This document shows, one piece after another, positions 48,601-60,368 of a stretch of 64,000 bases of DNA. The notes under the pieces are model-generated. The model searched no databases and was not told the origin of the DNA. It saw only the letters and a list, made by a program, of their open reading frames with translations. Each line of letters starts with the position of its first letter. Positions within the stretch are counted from its first letter, which is position 1. Origin of the DNA: Selaginella moellendorffii (lineage: Eukaryota > Streptophyta > Lycopodiopsida > Selaginellales > Selaginellaceae); NCBI RefSeq assembly GCF_000143415.4, contig NW_003314342.1, forward strand, positions 271,569 through 335,568. Direction: 5' to 3'. A program made the translations under genes and the position numbers.

Positions 48601-50412
48601 GTCCAGCACCTGCTGGATCACTAAAGGTACTTCTTCCGTTCTGGTCTTTTTATCACTCTTCACCGAGAGTAAGCACAAAAAGGCTGCCTTAGTTCCTTTA
48701 GTGAGTTGTCCTCTCGTGGACACCAGGTTTAAGCATGACTCTTTGGCCTTGCTTTGCCCTACCTTTAGATCCTGGGCCTCTACCCTAGATCTTCTTCCTT
48801 GGGCATTCGCCAATACCACAAGGTTCCTACCTTGTCCATGCAGGGCTACCACGAACCGATTAAACCAATCCATTCCGAAGATCACGTCAAATCCCGCCAT
48901 GTCCAAGACGGTGAAATCCATGTCCACTTTCCATGTCCCCACTTCGACTCTCGCTTGTCGAAGTACCTCATCGGTGCTTTGGCTACCTTGAACAAACTCT
49001 ATAGTCTTTGGTTCGCCTAGCCGCTGCACCGTTAGTCCGGCTTGCCGGACTATGTCTGCAGCCACAAAATTATCCGAAGCACCCGTGTCAATAAGGATCT
49101 TAACAAAGCTACCTCCGAGCTTCCCTCGGAGGGCTAGTAGATGTCGCGAACGACTCTCTACCAAAGTTGCTCGTGTAATGAGTAACTTTGAGTTAGGGAC
49201 TGGATCACATACCTCAGTTTGGACTTCACCCGACTTGATGGCCATATTGGCTCTGGCCTTCTTCGGGTAGGGACATTCCCTTGAGAAGTGTCCCGCTTCG
49301 CCGCAGTTGTAGCATACGTTGTTTCCCACGCTGCTATACGACTTGACCTTCTTATCCGTGGGTTTGTCCTTTTTCGCTTGACTCCCCCACGTACTCGCTC
49401 GCTGGCCACCGGATTTGCCTTTCCGGAACCCCGAGGACTCATTCTTAGAGAAACTCCTTTTGAATTTCCCCTTGCTATACGTTCCCCTTGGTTTGGCCCC
49501 TTTGCTAAATGTGGATCCCGACCCCGTCGTGTTCCCCTTTCGCAGGTTATCGTTGAAATGCACCTTGATGGCCGCATCCAACGCTTCCTTGTAGTTGGTC
49601 GGGTTCCACCTCATCACCTCACCGCGAGCCCATGTTTGCAAACCTGATATGAAGGCATGGAACGCATCCATATCCCCCATGTCCGTGACAAGTATCCTCT
49701 TTGCCATGAACCCATTCACATATTCCTGGATGGTTCCTGTCTGTTTCAGCCTACTCAGTTCATCCCTCAGATGCAGAGTGGCATTCGGAGGAACATATGT
49801 TGCGCGGATCCTCGCCTTCATCATGTCCCAAGTGACCACCGGTCCTTCGTTGGCCTCCGTTGTTCTCCACCAAGACTTGGCATTATCTGCCAAGTATGGT
49901 TTTGCACATGGGACCTTCTCCGAGCTCGGTAACCGCAACGCTCGGAAGTAGTCCTCCATATCGTAAAACCAATCCTCCACAACCTTATAGTCGTTCACTC
50001 CCTTGAACACCGGTGGGGGCTTTGGTTTGTACTTGGGAACTGCCTGAGGGACTGATTCTACTTTGGTCTGTTCGACCTTGTCTAGTTTTGCCTCAGTCCC
50101 GGCCGAAGGGTCCGCACCTTCTGCGCTGCCAGCATCCGCAGTCTTTCGCTTTTTCTTCCGCTTCTCGTCACGCTTTAACTTGCGTACGAGAGTCTCCAGC
50201 AGAGCATTGGTCTGTGCCAACTGTCCTTCTAGCACGTCCAATCGAGCCTTGGACGACCGAACCTCGCCACCGGACTCCTGTTTGGAAGTTTCCTCACTAG
50301 AGTCCTCCTCATGCAAGGATTCCTCATCCATAGCCTCTTGTTCAACCGGAGGCTCCAGCTCCGGCGGAGGTTCCGTCTCCGCCTGGATTCGCTTACGCCC
50401 TGCCCTTGCCAT
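45640..50412 (-). CDS. gag-pol polyprotein of element B with chromodomain
   Basis: Open from 50412 to 46539 as one frame. Order: acidic N-terminus; gag ([28 protein letters not shown]); CCHC knuckle [14 protein letters not shown] near 49310-49270; protease [11 protein letters not shown] near 49100; RT with [14 protein letters not shown] near 48345 and [10 protein letters not shown] near 48050; RNase [14 protein letters not shown] near 47610; integrase zinc finger (H..H..C..C, ending TCPTCQQVK) near 46930-46890 and catalytic blocks [10 protein letters not shown] and IISDRDKIF. After a 47-bp intron-like interruption (46492-46538) the integrase continues to 46074. After a second 40-bp interruption (46034-46073) it ends with a [10 protein letters not shown] module and a chromodomain ([33 protein letters not shown]). 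Skipping both gives a continuous frame of about 1561 codons. Apart from these two segments I see no stop, so the copy may be autonomous. Confidence 0.88.
46034..46073 (-). other. Second intron-like segment in element B integrase (40 bp)
   Basis: On the minus strand it begins gtaaaa and ends cttgag. It contains in-frame stops; its removal restores the frame (phase 2). It is short for an intron and its only branch-site-like motif (ttgat) is too close to the AG, so splicing is less certain than for 46492-46538. Confidence 0.45.
46492..46538 (-). other. Candidate 47-bp spliceosomal intron in element B integrase
   Basis: On the minus strand the segment begins gtatgg and ends cttgacag, with a canonical branch-site motif tcctaac (46510-46504) placed 13-18 nt before the AG. 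It interrupts the highly conserved HPQT/DGQTER region in phase 1 and introduces a stop. Its size equals host introns such as 5864-5910. It also contains a 6-bp inverted repeat (gtcaag/cttgac), so a small non-intron insertion is an alternative. Confidence 0.6.
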
Positions 50413-50456
50413 CTCCCAGCAATCCGCCTCTATCCTTCGCTAGAACTGAGATAAAG

Positions 50457-50468
50457 GCTCCGATACCA
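50457..50468 (-). other. Primer-binding site of element B
   Basis: On the minus strand TGGTATCGGAGC, three bases inside the 5' LTR. It differs from the plant initiator-Met PBS consensus TGGTATCAGAGC by one base. Confidence 0.85.
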
Positions 50469-50471
50469 AAT

Positions 50472-51620
50472 TGTAAGCCACAAATTTTTCCTTTCCAATT
50501 TGCCAGCTTACCTCGTCTATCCGTCCAACACTGCCTTGGCTTTTGCTAAGTTCCCTTGCCAAGGTTCTCGCCTATGGTACCAGCTCCTACTTGGTTTCAG
50601 CTACTCACTGCACGAGCAACGGAGTGTTAGCCATCCTTCCACGGATTCCCAAATCACTCCCAATCCCCCTCCCCGGATTAGACTGGACTTAAGGTTCGGC
50701 TACACTCCCCGCAGGCACAAGCAGCCAAGCACACCAAGCTTCCAGGTTCCTAACATCCCTTGGTACCACAAGACTTGATCATGGGACCCTCTAAATCCCA
50801 AGTCTTGAGTGCAACACTTGCTTCGGGACGCCGGGGTGAAACACCGTGGCCTAACGGCCCGGTATGGGTACCTCTCGCCCCCCACTTCCATCCCGAAGGA
50901 AGGCCCAAGCCCCTAGGAAGGGCGAGGACCAATGAGCCGCATGGTACTCAAGTGGGGCACCACTCCACATGAGCCAGGAGCACCGCAATCGGTTTCCCTT
51001 TCGGGAGTGGGAGCTGCTCTTGAGCACTTCCTTGGATGGCCCCTCCGGCACCAACCAAGTCCATGCTCACTCCCACCCAAGGCCCCTCGGTCCCAGTCCC
51101 GACCTCAAGTCGGTTTGGAAGCCCAACTGGAGAGTTCCCTTCAAACTGGTTCCTGGACCTCACTATCCCTACTATACTTTTGGAACCCCCTGCAGCCCCC
51201 CCCCCCCTGGGAGACGCACGCTTTGGGCTTTCACCCCTTGACCCGTATTAGTATTTGGACTTAGTCTCTGGCTCGATCTCGGACCCGATTTCGGATCCGA
51301 CTTCGGATTCGGGTTCGGACTCGATCACGGACTCGATCTCGGACCCGATCTCGGACCCGACCTCGGACTCGACCTCGGACTCGGTCTCGGACCCGATTTC
51401 GGATCTCGGACTCCGTCTCGAACTCGGTCTCGAACTCGGACTCGAACTCGGTCCCCGAGTCGGTCTCGGACTCGATTCCGGACTCTATCTCGAACTCGGT
51501 CCTAGAGTCGGTCTTGGACTCGATCTTCGACTTGGTCCCATCCGATGAACTCTTTGTCATTTTGGTCATGCTTTCGGGGTTCCTTTAGCCTACGACACCT
51601 CGGCGAGTTGGTTCCTTACA
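50472..51620 (-). repeat. 5' LTR of element B
   Basis: 1149-bp partner of 44088-45235; followed on the plus strand by the target-site duplicate ATATG. Confidence 0.93.
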
Positions 51621-52984
51621 ATATGGTTTTTACCCTTATCCTATAGTGATTTACTATAAGATAACCATGAAGCGGAATCTAAACCCTCTGTATACCATAT
51701 GTCATATACCACGTGCTACATGCCACGTGTTCAAAGATAACAGAGTGGAACTTGAATTTCAAGGCCTTGAAAGAATGAAGCCAAACTCCTAAGCATAGAG
51801 CCAAGCGGTGAAAGAATTGGAACACATAGCAGCTCTTAAACATAAAGCCCAATGAGCAAAGGTACATTTGTATGGAGCAATTTAAACAATCCTAGAGCAT
51901 TCAACATTCTATTGCACCAACTTAAATGAGCTAAGGTAACGTTTTTGTTTAACACAAATGCACTATATTGAGACACCTTCTGATTGTCACTAACAAGGAA
52001 ATGACCAATAAAGTTAGCCACCCTTTCTACTCTAGGTGTCACTTAGCTTATAAAAGATGATAGCTCATATGTGCAAGTGGTATAGAGAGAGAAGCCAAAG
52101 GCCCCAACCCTCATGAGCAAAAAACCAAACTCATTAGTAAAGTATAAATAGACTACTATAAACAGATAATTAGAGTTGTTTATACAGTCACACCCTTTTT
52201 TTAAACAAAATAAGAAACATTAAGAGAAAAGTAAATGATGTGACTAATCAACAATAGTTACCCCATGACTAGAGATTTCACTATGCATATAAAGTGCCGA
52301 AGCTAGTCTACCTATACTAACCCAAACCCAAAGATTAATAAATAGACAATATCAAAGATAGAAATAATGATATCTTAGAGATTTAAATATCAGTGAATAA
52401 ATCTTAGATTATAACACAAAAGTATTTCAAGTAAGTTATCATCTAATAAACCAATAGTAGAGTACAAAAACCACTAAGACTATCATAATTGGAAAATATA
52501 GGATTCACCATTCAATAAAATCTAGTAGCTAATGTATCATCAAGAAAACTCAATGATAAAACTTAACTATCAAAGATTGCAAATAACATGCTAAACAACT
52601 TATGTAAAACAACTTAAAGAACATAAAATATCATCAATTGGCAAGCAAAATACTCATGAATGTATCATCCAATGGAAATAACATCCAATGTATCAAAACA
52701 AGCTATAGCAATAATCAACATATCAGAATAAGTTTTGCAAATAGTAATAAATTCAACATTTCTGCCAATTATCACACTAGTCAATTTGAATAAATCTTGA
52801 TAAATAATACTAAAGAATTTAAATTGCTCAAATAAACATCAGTAATATCTTATAATATCTCAAAGTTAATTTTTAATCTAAGGAGTTAATTCCATAATAA
52901 ACTTATTTGTAGGATTAGATTATGCATTACAAGTTCTAAGATTGGAATTAATATATGAGAAAATAATTTAATAAATATACAAAA
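51621..52984. other. AT-rich intergenic region between elements B and E
   Basis: About 1.36 kb, very AT-rich, with no coding signal or known repeat that I can recognise. It does not continue relic D, although D is what precedes B. Confidence 0.5.
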
Positions 52985-53160
52985 ATACTTGGTTTGGAAT
53001 ATAGAAAGCGAATACAGAAAATGTGCATATCAATTAGCCCAAAAACCCTAGCTTATATACAGGAGCGAAAGGTCTGAATTGAAACCAATCTGACGGTTAC
53101 CAAAATCCCACTACGCTAATATTAATATACAGCATCATAGCCGTACACTTGGCCCTCACA
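52985..53160 (-). repeat. 3' LTR of element E
   Basis: About 176 bp; its left end is diverged (atacttggtttggaata versus tgtgagtgcttgaaata in the partner), so the boundary is approximate. Confidence 0.8.
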
Positions 53161-53255
53161 TCATCCCCTTCTCTCGGAATAATGGAAGACCATCAGCGTT
53201 CTCTTGTAGATGTGCCGGGATCTGGAGGAACATCAAGAGGAGGTACTAATTACTC

Positions 53256-55362
53256 CTAATCCCTTTGTATGAAACATTTCAACCGCTGCACATGCATAAT
53301 TTCTGGAGGATTGGCCTGCTGGACGTCATGCCGAATCTCATAAACTTGTGGTCCAACTTGCCACAACACCCAATACGGTCCTTTCCACTGCACAAGGAGC
53401 CCCTTACTATGTACCATAAAATGAGGAAAATGGACTAACACCAAATCATCCACTTTGTACTCCGCAAGTGGACGATGATGGAAGTTGTACCGCCGTTGTT
53501 GTCCCACTTGTATGGGGCCTAAGTGTTCGGCATACTCCACTCGGACAAGTGGAAGAATGCTTGTCAAATACTAATCCCACGACCTAGCATCCACAGCTCA
53601 TAGCAATCGCGAAGGTAAACTCAGCTCAGTTGGTAATATTGGATCATGACCATATAGGAGTTTATATCGTGAAGCACCAACAAAACTCTGCACCTCTGTG
53701 ACATATGCATACCGAAGAGACGGCAAATAACCATCCCAATCCGAATGTTGAAAGTTCATATACTTCGCAATCATCCCCTTAAATGTTCAAACGAGCCGTT
53801 CCACTAGACCGTCTGATTATGGATGATAAGCAAAAGTGTGGCATATCCCCAACCGAGACGTCAAAACATGAAATGCCTCAGCCATAAATGCGGGACTATT
53901 ATCCAAAAGAATCTGCTCTGGAAAAGAATGTTAGAACACCACTCGATTGAGGAAGAAGTATCAAACAGTAGTTGCAGAGGCGCTAGCAAGAGCACCAACT
54001 TCCACCCAACAAGTCAAGTAGTCAGAAGCAATAATAATATACTCATTGCCAACAGCCGACCGTGGAAAAGGTCCCATAAGATCAAACGCCACCAACTCAA
54101 ACAGACGAGAAACTGTAATTGACTCCAACCGTCCTTCTGCAGCCTGAGGGAAAGTATTACAAGCTTGGCACCAAATGCAGCTATGCATATACCAGATAAT
54201 ATCACGTCGCATCTCCAGCCAATAGAAAGACTTGCGCAACTTCTCGGTTACATGACGATGCCCCATATGCCCACTTAGAATAAGAGAATCATGGTAGGCA
54301 TGGAGAAACCGTAAAATAAAGATAAAAGGCACCACTAGTCATAAATGATCAACAGGATCTGTCCCCACAAAATAAAGAAGACTGCCTTCAAGGCGATATT
54401 GAGAATGTAAATGCCAGAAAGGCAAGTCATCAGTAAGTGATACAGGATTCTCAAACCCATCTCGAAGCCTTTTGAATACACGGCTCAATCTTTTGAGCTT
54501 CGTGAACCTCATCAAGAGAAGGTAGAGCTTGCTCTGCGCCTTGTGGACACTGAACGTCAAGTACACCAACTGCTGACGGCACAGAATCCTCGTCTAGAAA
54601 ATCCACAAAGGCTAGAACAATAGGCTCGTTAGAAACATGAGAAGAAAATGGAGAAAGAAGAGGAGTTCGAGAAAGGGCATCAGCATCAGCCAAATGATTC
54701 CCTGGGCGATGAACAACATCAAAATCATATATCTGAAACTTCAAAGCGCATCGAGCAGTATGACTAACCAGGTTCTTCCGCTTCAATAATGAAGTAACAA
54801 CAGTATGATCACCTTCAAGTAATATCCGAGAACCATGTAGATATGCATGAAATTTCTCGAAACCCCAAACTGCTGCTAAACACTCATTCTCTATTGTGAA
54901 GTAGTTCATTTCCACTGGTTGAAATGTACAGCTTATATACGCAATGGGATAGCGCTGACTAGACACACTCAAGCTCTCTTGCATCAACACACTTCCAAGA
55001 CTAATGTCAAAAGCATCCATGTACAAAATAAAAGGTCGAGTGTAGTCAGGATATGCTAAAACTGGAGGAGTTGTCAATAGCTCTTTGAGATCCCCAAACG
55101 CCCGCTCACAATCTGGAGACCAGATGAAAGATGACATTGATGACTTCAGCAACACTCGCAATGGTGTAGTGTGATTAAAAAGATGATCCACAAAACGACT
55201 GATATACTGCACCTTGCCCAAGAAGTGTTGCACATCATTTACACACTTCGGAGTAAGGAACTTTAGGACAGCCACAAGTTTATCAGGATCAACTTGCAAA
55301 CCCTTACGAAAAATTTGGTACCCAAGATAAGTTGTATTCTTGGACCCAAACATGCACTTCAA
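53256..55362 (-). pseudogene. pol 3' half of element E: RNase H and integrase
   Basis: 55362-54451 reads RNase H (YMDAFDISLGSVLMQ, LLEGDHTVVTSLLKRKNL) and its link (HRPGNHLADADALSRTP). 54335-53961 reads the integrase H2C2 finger (HMGHRHVTEKLRKSFYW, CIWCQAC) and core start (FDLMGPFPRSAVGNEYI). 53567-53256 reads the C-terminal module (HFMVHSKGLLVQWKGPYWV). Frame breaks separate the blocks, and part of the core near 53800-53950 is shifted. Confidence 0.82.
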
Positions 55363-56730
55363 CTACTTCAATTTTAAACCAACACCACATAGTTGATCCA
55401 ACACTTTACAAACATCACGAATGTGCTCCTCCCACATCCCCTCCGAGTGGATGAAGACATCATCAATGAAGTCAGCAGTCACCTCCAACATATTGCAAAG
55501 AACCTTGTCCATCATCCGCTAGAAAGTTGTTGAAACATTGTTCAAACCAAATGGTGTACGAAAAGCAGTCTTAGGAATATCTTCTTCGGCCATCGGTACT
55601 TGCCAATACCCAGAAGCAAAATCTAGTTTGGTGAACCAACAACTTCACCCCAGATGATCCAAGAGATCAACAGTGTGAGGAAGAGGGTACACATCTAGGA
55701 TCATCACTTTGTTTAATAGATGATAGTCAATGTAGAAACGAATACTCCCATCAGGCTTCGTCACAAGATAAAGTTCACATGCTTAAGGACTCCGCAACTT
55801 CCGAATAACACCCTTCTCCAACATCTCATTGACATTTGCACGTAAAATTTTGATCTCCTTAGGTGACTGATGATGAATGAGAACCTTGATTGAACGAGCA
55901 TCCTCGGTTGGAATTGGATGACTTGTGGCAATCTTGGCCCCAGACAATAGGTCAAATTCAAAGAGATCAGAATACTCTTTCATGAGCCGGTCCACCGCTG
56001 CAACATAAAGATCGTCGGAGGGATCGGAAAAGGGAAGAGCAGAACAAGATAGAAACATAGGAGGAAATAGTGGGGGAAAAAAAGTAATGGAAGCAGAGGT
56101 AGAAGTAGAGGGACAAAGAAGTACAAAAGTGAAAGGAATGGAGGAAACATAAGGAAGTATGAGACAAGGGGGAGAAGCCTCAAAATCACACTTCATATGA
56201 TTGCGCTACAACCAATTTATACCAAAAATGAGGTCAAAAACTTGATTTGGCACCACCCGCAATGATTGCAACTCAAGCTCGAGATTGCCCACATGCATAA
56301 CCAAGTCCACCTTATCCCGTGCACATGCATATGTACGGCCGTTGCCATAAAGAATGAAAACTGGTTCCGCCACATGACGCAAGTGTAAACAACAATCTGT
56401 GGCAACAGGTCGAGCAATAGAAGATAAACTCGAACCTATATCAACCAACACGGAGAGAATAATAAGAGACCTCTTGTTATAAAAACGAGCTTAGAAAGTA
56501 AACACTAGATGAACCGGTGCCGCATAAACCCCTTGATGATACTCCCAAAAGAAAGATGGAGGGGTCACTGACTTATTCGTGCAAGGTCCCTCCATTACTC
56601 GCATGACTCCTTGTTTCCCGGATGTATCTCGGTGTCCAAACCGTCCACTACAGCAGCACCAATGGGACGTTACTGATGCCAAGGTCTCCACCCAGGAAAT
56701 GGAGGTCGCTAATTCGGAAACCGCTGACAA
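55363..56730 (-). pseudogene. pol 5' half of element E: protease and RT
   Basis: 56451-56206 reads protease (VDIGSSLSSIARP, where DTGS is usual in the family, so Thr to Ile). 56196-55783 reads the linker and RT start. The RT core continues in other frames through about 55390, with a TGA just after the LLD-LG motif as in element A and FIDDVFIH near 55465. Confidence 0.8.
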
Positions 56731-57535
56731 CGCCGATAAGTATGACCAACTTCATCACACGCCCAGCAGCAAACATCAAGGCCACAACCACGTCCTCGAC
56801 CTTGTCCTTGGACTCGAGCAGCAGCAGCATCAACCTCCATTGGAATAGGACCATCACCCAAAGGAAGTGGAGCTGAAGGATGTGTAGCGAGAAGTGGAAG
56901 AGGCGACATCTCATAATGTTGTGCCAAGCGAAGAGCATCGTCAAAAGTAGCGGGAGCAAGTGCATGGACAAGTCCGACCAGATCTTGATGAAGTGATAGC
57001 CATAACATTCCTAGCTTGATCCGCTCTGATATATTTGGCTCTGCACGAAGCAAAAGACTTTGGAAATGAACGCCAAATTGCATCACCAACTCAAATGGCC
57101 CTTGGCAAAGACGATGCAATTGTTGGAAGGTATCATCACAGTCGTCGGCATGTCCGAAGGCCCGTTTGAAGATGTCCGGGAGAACACTCCAATCCCCACG
57201 AGTGGCTGCACTCAAACAATTATACCACTACAACGCCGTCCCTTGGAGACACATGGGAAACTCACGCAAATGTCGAGCATCATCCCAAGAATGATATGTG
57301 GCAATCACCGTAAAGTGATCAAACCAATAGTACATGTCATCCCCAGGATTCCCACTAAAGAACTCCGGCCGAATGTGAAGATTGGCATTAAGAGCAGGAG
57401 GAGTTGTACCATGTGCCGTGAATGCCGCCATCAACTGAGTTTGGTTGTTCAATTGCAAGCGCATAGCATCAAGCAATTGTACCAACTGTTACTCCAAAGT
57501 CAAAGGAGGAGATTGCTAATCTACCATGAAGATAA
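56709..57535 (-). pseudogene. gag of element E
   Basis: 57485-57228 reads MVQLLDAMRLQLNNQTQLMA-type N-terminus (with Gln where element A has a stop). 57215-56709 reads MSAATRGDWSVLPDIFKRAF through a CCHC knuckle (CWACDEVGHTYRRC). One break near 57220 (a stop at the TALQWYN site) separates the two blocks. Confidence 0.8.
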
Positions 57536-57738
57536 ATGAAAAAGAAAGAGCAAAAAAAGAGAAATGACAAAAAGCTAGAAGGAAATGGTAGATCTAGACA
57601 ATGCAAAAAGCTAGATCTAAACCAAAATCCTGAAAGGAAAAAACAAAAGAAAAGAAATGGAAAAAGCTAGATCTAAATCACAATTCCAAATTCAAACACT
57701 CCTCAGGGACAATCAAAGGCGCCCCTCATTTTCACCAA

Positions 57739-57910
57739 TGTGAGTGCTTGAAATATGGAAAGGGAATACAAAAAATGTGCATATGAATTAGCCCAAAAAC
57801 CCTAGTTTATATATAGAAGCAAGTGGTCCGGATTGAAACCAATCTGACGGCAAAATCCCACTATGCTAATATTAGTATACAGCATCGTAGCCGTACACTT
57901 AGCCCTCACA
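57739..57910 (-). repeat. 5' LTR of element E
   Basis: 172 bp, TGTGAGTG...CCTCACA when read along the plus strand. It matches the element A LTR in reverse complement. Confidence 0.88.
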
Positions 57911-58667
57911 ATATAAAATTTAATTTTTAGATTTTTAAGAACTTTGAAATCCCTTGATGCTAAATTATAATAGAAATAAATATTTATTAAAATTAACTAT
58001 TATTATGATTTTTGCTGCATATTTTATACTACAATACTATAAGTAGTGCTATTCATATTAATTATTATTTAAATCCAATTTATTAGTCAGAATTTTATAA
58101 TTATAAAACATTTTAAGAATTTTATAAATTTTAAATATGTTTATAAGATTAATCTAAATGAGATGGTAAAATATCTAAGTATATTCTAGCTATATTCACT
58201 ACCACAAAGACATGTCATTCATATGACAAAACCTGTCGGGATATCCAAAACGACAGAGGACAACACTTTGATGTCGCCTATGAATGTCAGAATGAATTGG
58301 ATCGGCATAGTGCATGGCAAAAGGAGGGAGATTTGTTGGCCCGTCATTTGGTACAAATTGGAGAAATGATAGAGTCCGTGGGAATAACCCAACAAGCCTC
58401 AAGATTGACCCCTGGGGGACCTAATGAGAATTTGGAGGCCTGGTAGTTTGGGTGCCAGCACCCCCATCTTTTGCAGATCCTGGTCATTGCCCCAGGCATG
58501 AATGACCAAACCTGCACTCAAGAACAGTATTGCTTTGAAGCAGGCGTGATTCATTAAAGGTTTGTTTAAGTAAACCAAAAATTGATAGATTTAAAACCAT
58601 GATTCTGTTTTATTAAAAGTTAATTATTGAATTACATTATATAAAAATAAAATTTTATTAAAGGTTT
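57911..58667. other. AT-rich spacer with an unidentified coding-like remnant
   Basis: 57911-58200 is AT-rich. Around 58240-58550 the base composition rises, and a plus-strand frame is protein-like ([20 protein letters not shown], then [13 protein letters not shown]) before stops. I do not recognise the family. It may be a decayed element or gene piece. Confidence 0.35.
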
Positions 58668-59093
58668 TTAATGAAATTGTACTGTATATGTGTTGAGACG
58701 ATCCCATGTACCAGTAAAGGCCCAATTTTGCCATCCATACCATTTATCAGTTTGGAAAAGACCATATCCATTAAAAGTGACTCCTATAAAATAAATTCCA
58801 TGTAATGTAAATTGGCATTCTTCAAAAAATACATGACTAAATCCTTTACTTTTAAAAGTTTTCTCATAACGCCAAACAATTGCATTTCCATATTTATTAC
58901 ATACTTCAACTTCTGCTGTCATATCAGGAGCCCAATCATAATCATTTAAATTGTTAGTTTGGTTCATCTCAATGGTTATATTAGTATTATTATAAAGCTG
59001 TGTATTAATAAATGTACTGGAATTATTTAAGCGAGACTCCAAGCTATAAGCAAGCATGTAATGAAGTAAGAGAAATGCTATGAATTTTAACAT
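58668..59093 (-). CDS. Small secreted protein of unknown family
   Basis: A single 141-residue open frame. The N-terminus is a clear signal peptide (MLKFIAFLLLHYMLAYS). The mature part has several N-glycosylation sequons (NSS, NNT, NIT-like and NQT in residues 24-46) and an aromatic-rich C-terminal half (WAPDMTAEVEVC, GFSHVFFEECQFTLHG, KWYGWQNWAFTG) suggesting a small beta-rich extracellular domain with two cysteines. I do not recognise the family. Codon use is AT-rich compared with XTH next door, but like the surrounding spacer. It ends 189 bp downstream of the XTH stop on the same strand. A duplicate of its first codons exists near 15615-15680. Signs of coding (signal peptide plus regular domain) make it better than a random frame, but expression is unproven. 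Confidence 0.5.
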   Translation of the reverse strand: MLKFIAFLLLHYMLAYSLESRLNNSSTFINTQLYNNTNITIEMNQTNNLNDYDWAPDMTAEVEVCNKYGNAIVWRYEKTFKSKGFSHVFFEECQFTLHGIYFIGVTFNGYGLFQTDKWYGWQNWAFTGTWDRLNTYTVQFH

Positions 59094-59282
59094 TTATGAA
59101 ATATACACACATCTAGATTTAATTAGATGAGTTTTTATAATGTCCATTTTTGGTTTTTACAGCATATTCATTATATGGACTATCTGCATGATTAACGAGG
59201 TCAATGTATGAAGACAAACAACTAGTAGTTATTTTAATTTGTCAGAAAACATGGAAAAAATTATTGCTAAAGTAACTGTTTG

Positions 59283-60368
59283 TCAACATTCTGGTGGTAG
59301 CCTCAAAAACCTCTTGAAGTCCTTGCAATAGTCATATATCATCCAATTGTCTTTGACCCATTGAAGCTTGTGCATGGTATCCTCATCCTTAGCCAAAAAC
59401 ATCGAGCTTTCCCACCACTTTAGAGGCCTCCTTGTCTTAGTGCAAGATCTTGGGGAACTCGACGACCACTTGCAAGCATCGATCCCAAACCCCCGAAAAG
59501 ATGCCACAAACGGGGATTTGTTCCACTTGATCTTCTCTAATCCTCCACGAGTCGCCCAATCGTCCCCATTCCACAGGCTGGCGTAAACGCCCATTGGTTT
59601 CGTGAGTGGAAATGGAACGCCAAGCTCCGCCATCTTGTTGGCAAACACGCGGATTGGCACGTCGTCCACGTAGAGTCTTGTTGTCATGGCGAGAAAAAAT
59701 AAATAAATTTTTTGAAAAGAATCTTGGGCTTCTAGACTTACATAATTTGCCGACGGTTCCACAGGATTGAGTACGTATGAAAGTCGGCAGTTGGATCAAA
59801 CCAGAGATAGATCTGCTGCTCTCGATCACCTGTTCCGTTTGCAAAGATGTTGGTGTGGACAATGTAAGGTTGGCCGCTGGTGTTTCCCAAGAACTCAAAG
59901 TCAATCTCATCGTGGTCTTTGGATGGCATCTGTGAAGACATCTAAGAAAGTAAAGGAGCAAAATTCAACGAGGTTATCTCAGGATAGAATGGAGAATAAG
60001 TTTTCTTACATAGAACGTTGTCACCGTCCCGGCGGATTCATTGGCGACAAGCTTGATTCTCATGCTCACATACCCAAAGAGATACTTGTTTTTGGAAGCA
60101 AATCCCGAGCCTCCTGTATGGAAGATTCATATTTCTCTTACATTTGGAAGAAGAAAATGATTTGCTAACCCGTGTTGTTGGTGAGAAGGAGCTGGAGCTG
60201 TGATCCTCGATTCATCAGCCTGGTGTTGCTACTCCCCCAGCTGACCTGATAATTCTTGGCAAACTTGGAGTCGGACAACCTCCTGGGCGTTTGTTGGGCC
60301 GACACCAATGATCCCGCGATCATCATCATCAAAGTTGTCATGGGCAATAAAACTTCGCGTGGATCCAT
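59283..60368 (-). CDS. XTH: Xyloglucan endotransglucosylase/hydrolase (GH16)
   Basis: XTHs cut and rejoin xyloglucan chains in the cell wall. Exons 60368-60170, 60113-60010, 59929-59742 and 59676-59283 join in frame into 294 residues, the normal size. There is an N-terminal signal peptide ([20 protein letters not shown]). The catalytic motif [11 protein letters not shown] at about residues 107-117 has both Glu residues and is followed directly by the usual N-glycosylation site (NTS). Then come [27 protein letters not shown] and the XET C-terminal domain with its four cysteines (ACKW, SC, DYC, PEC). Introns are 56-80 bp. It is divergently arranged with a broken copy of the MFS transporter (61128-61353), and its own first exon has a broken copy at 61555-61662. 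Confidence 0.94.

Larger units (their letters stand above)
44088..51620 (-). mobile_element. Young chromovirus-type gypsy retrotransposon B
   Basis: Two LTRs (44088-45235 and 50472-51620, TGTAAG...CTTACA) enclose one minus-strand gag-pol. ATATG lies directly before 44088 and directly after 51620, a perfect 5-bp target duplication. Minus-strand 5' LTR is the right one; a primer-binding site close to the initiator-Met consensus follows it. The two LTRs differ at only about seven sites, all transitions, plus one length difference in a C run, so insertion is recent. The element sits at the end of relic D. Confidence 0.95.
52985..57910 (-). mobile_element. Gypsy LTR retrotransposon E (minus strand, full-length but broken)
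   Basis: LTRs at about 52985-53160 and 57739-57910 are homologous to those of element A. Minus-strand order: gag with CCHC knuckle, protease, RT, RNase H, integrase with zinc finger and core, and a C-terminal piece. Unlike A it retains the integrase core, so it shows the complete plan of this family (about 4.9 kb). Frames are broken by several stops and shifts. The sequence inside the 5' LTR begins TTGGTGAAAA, the same position as TTGGTAGCGG in A. I could not confirm a target duplication. Confidence 0.9.
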
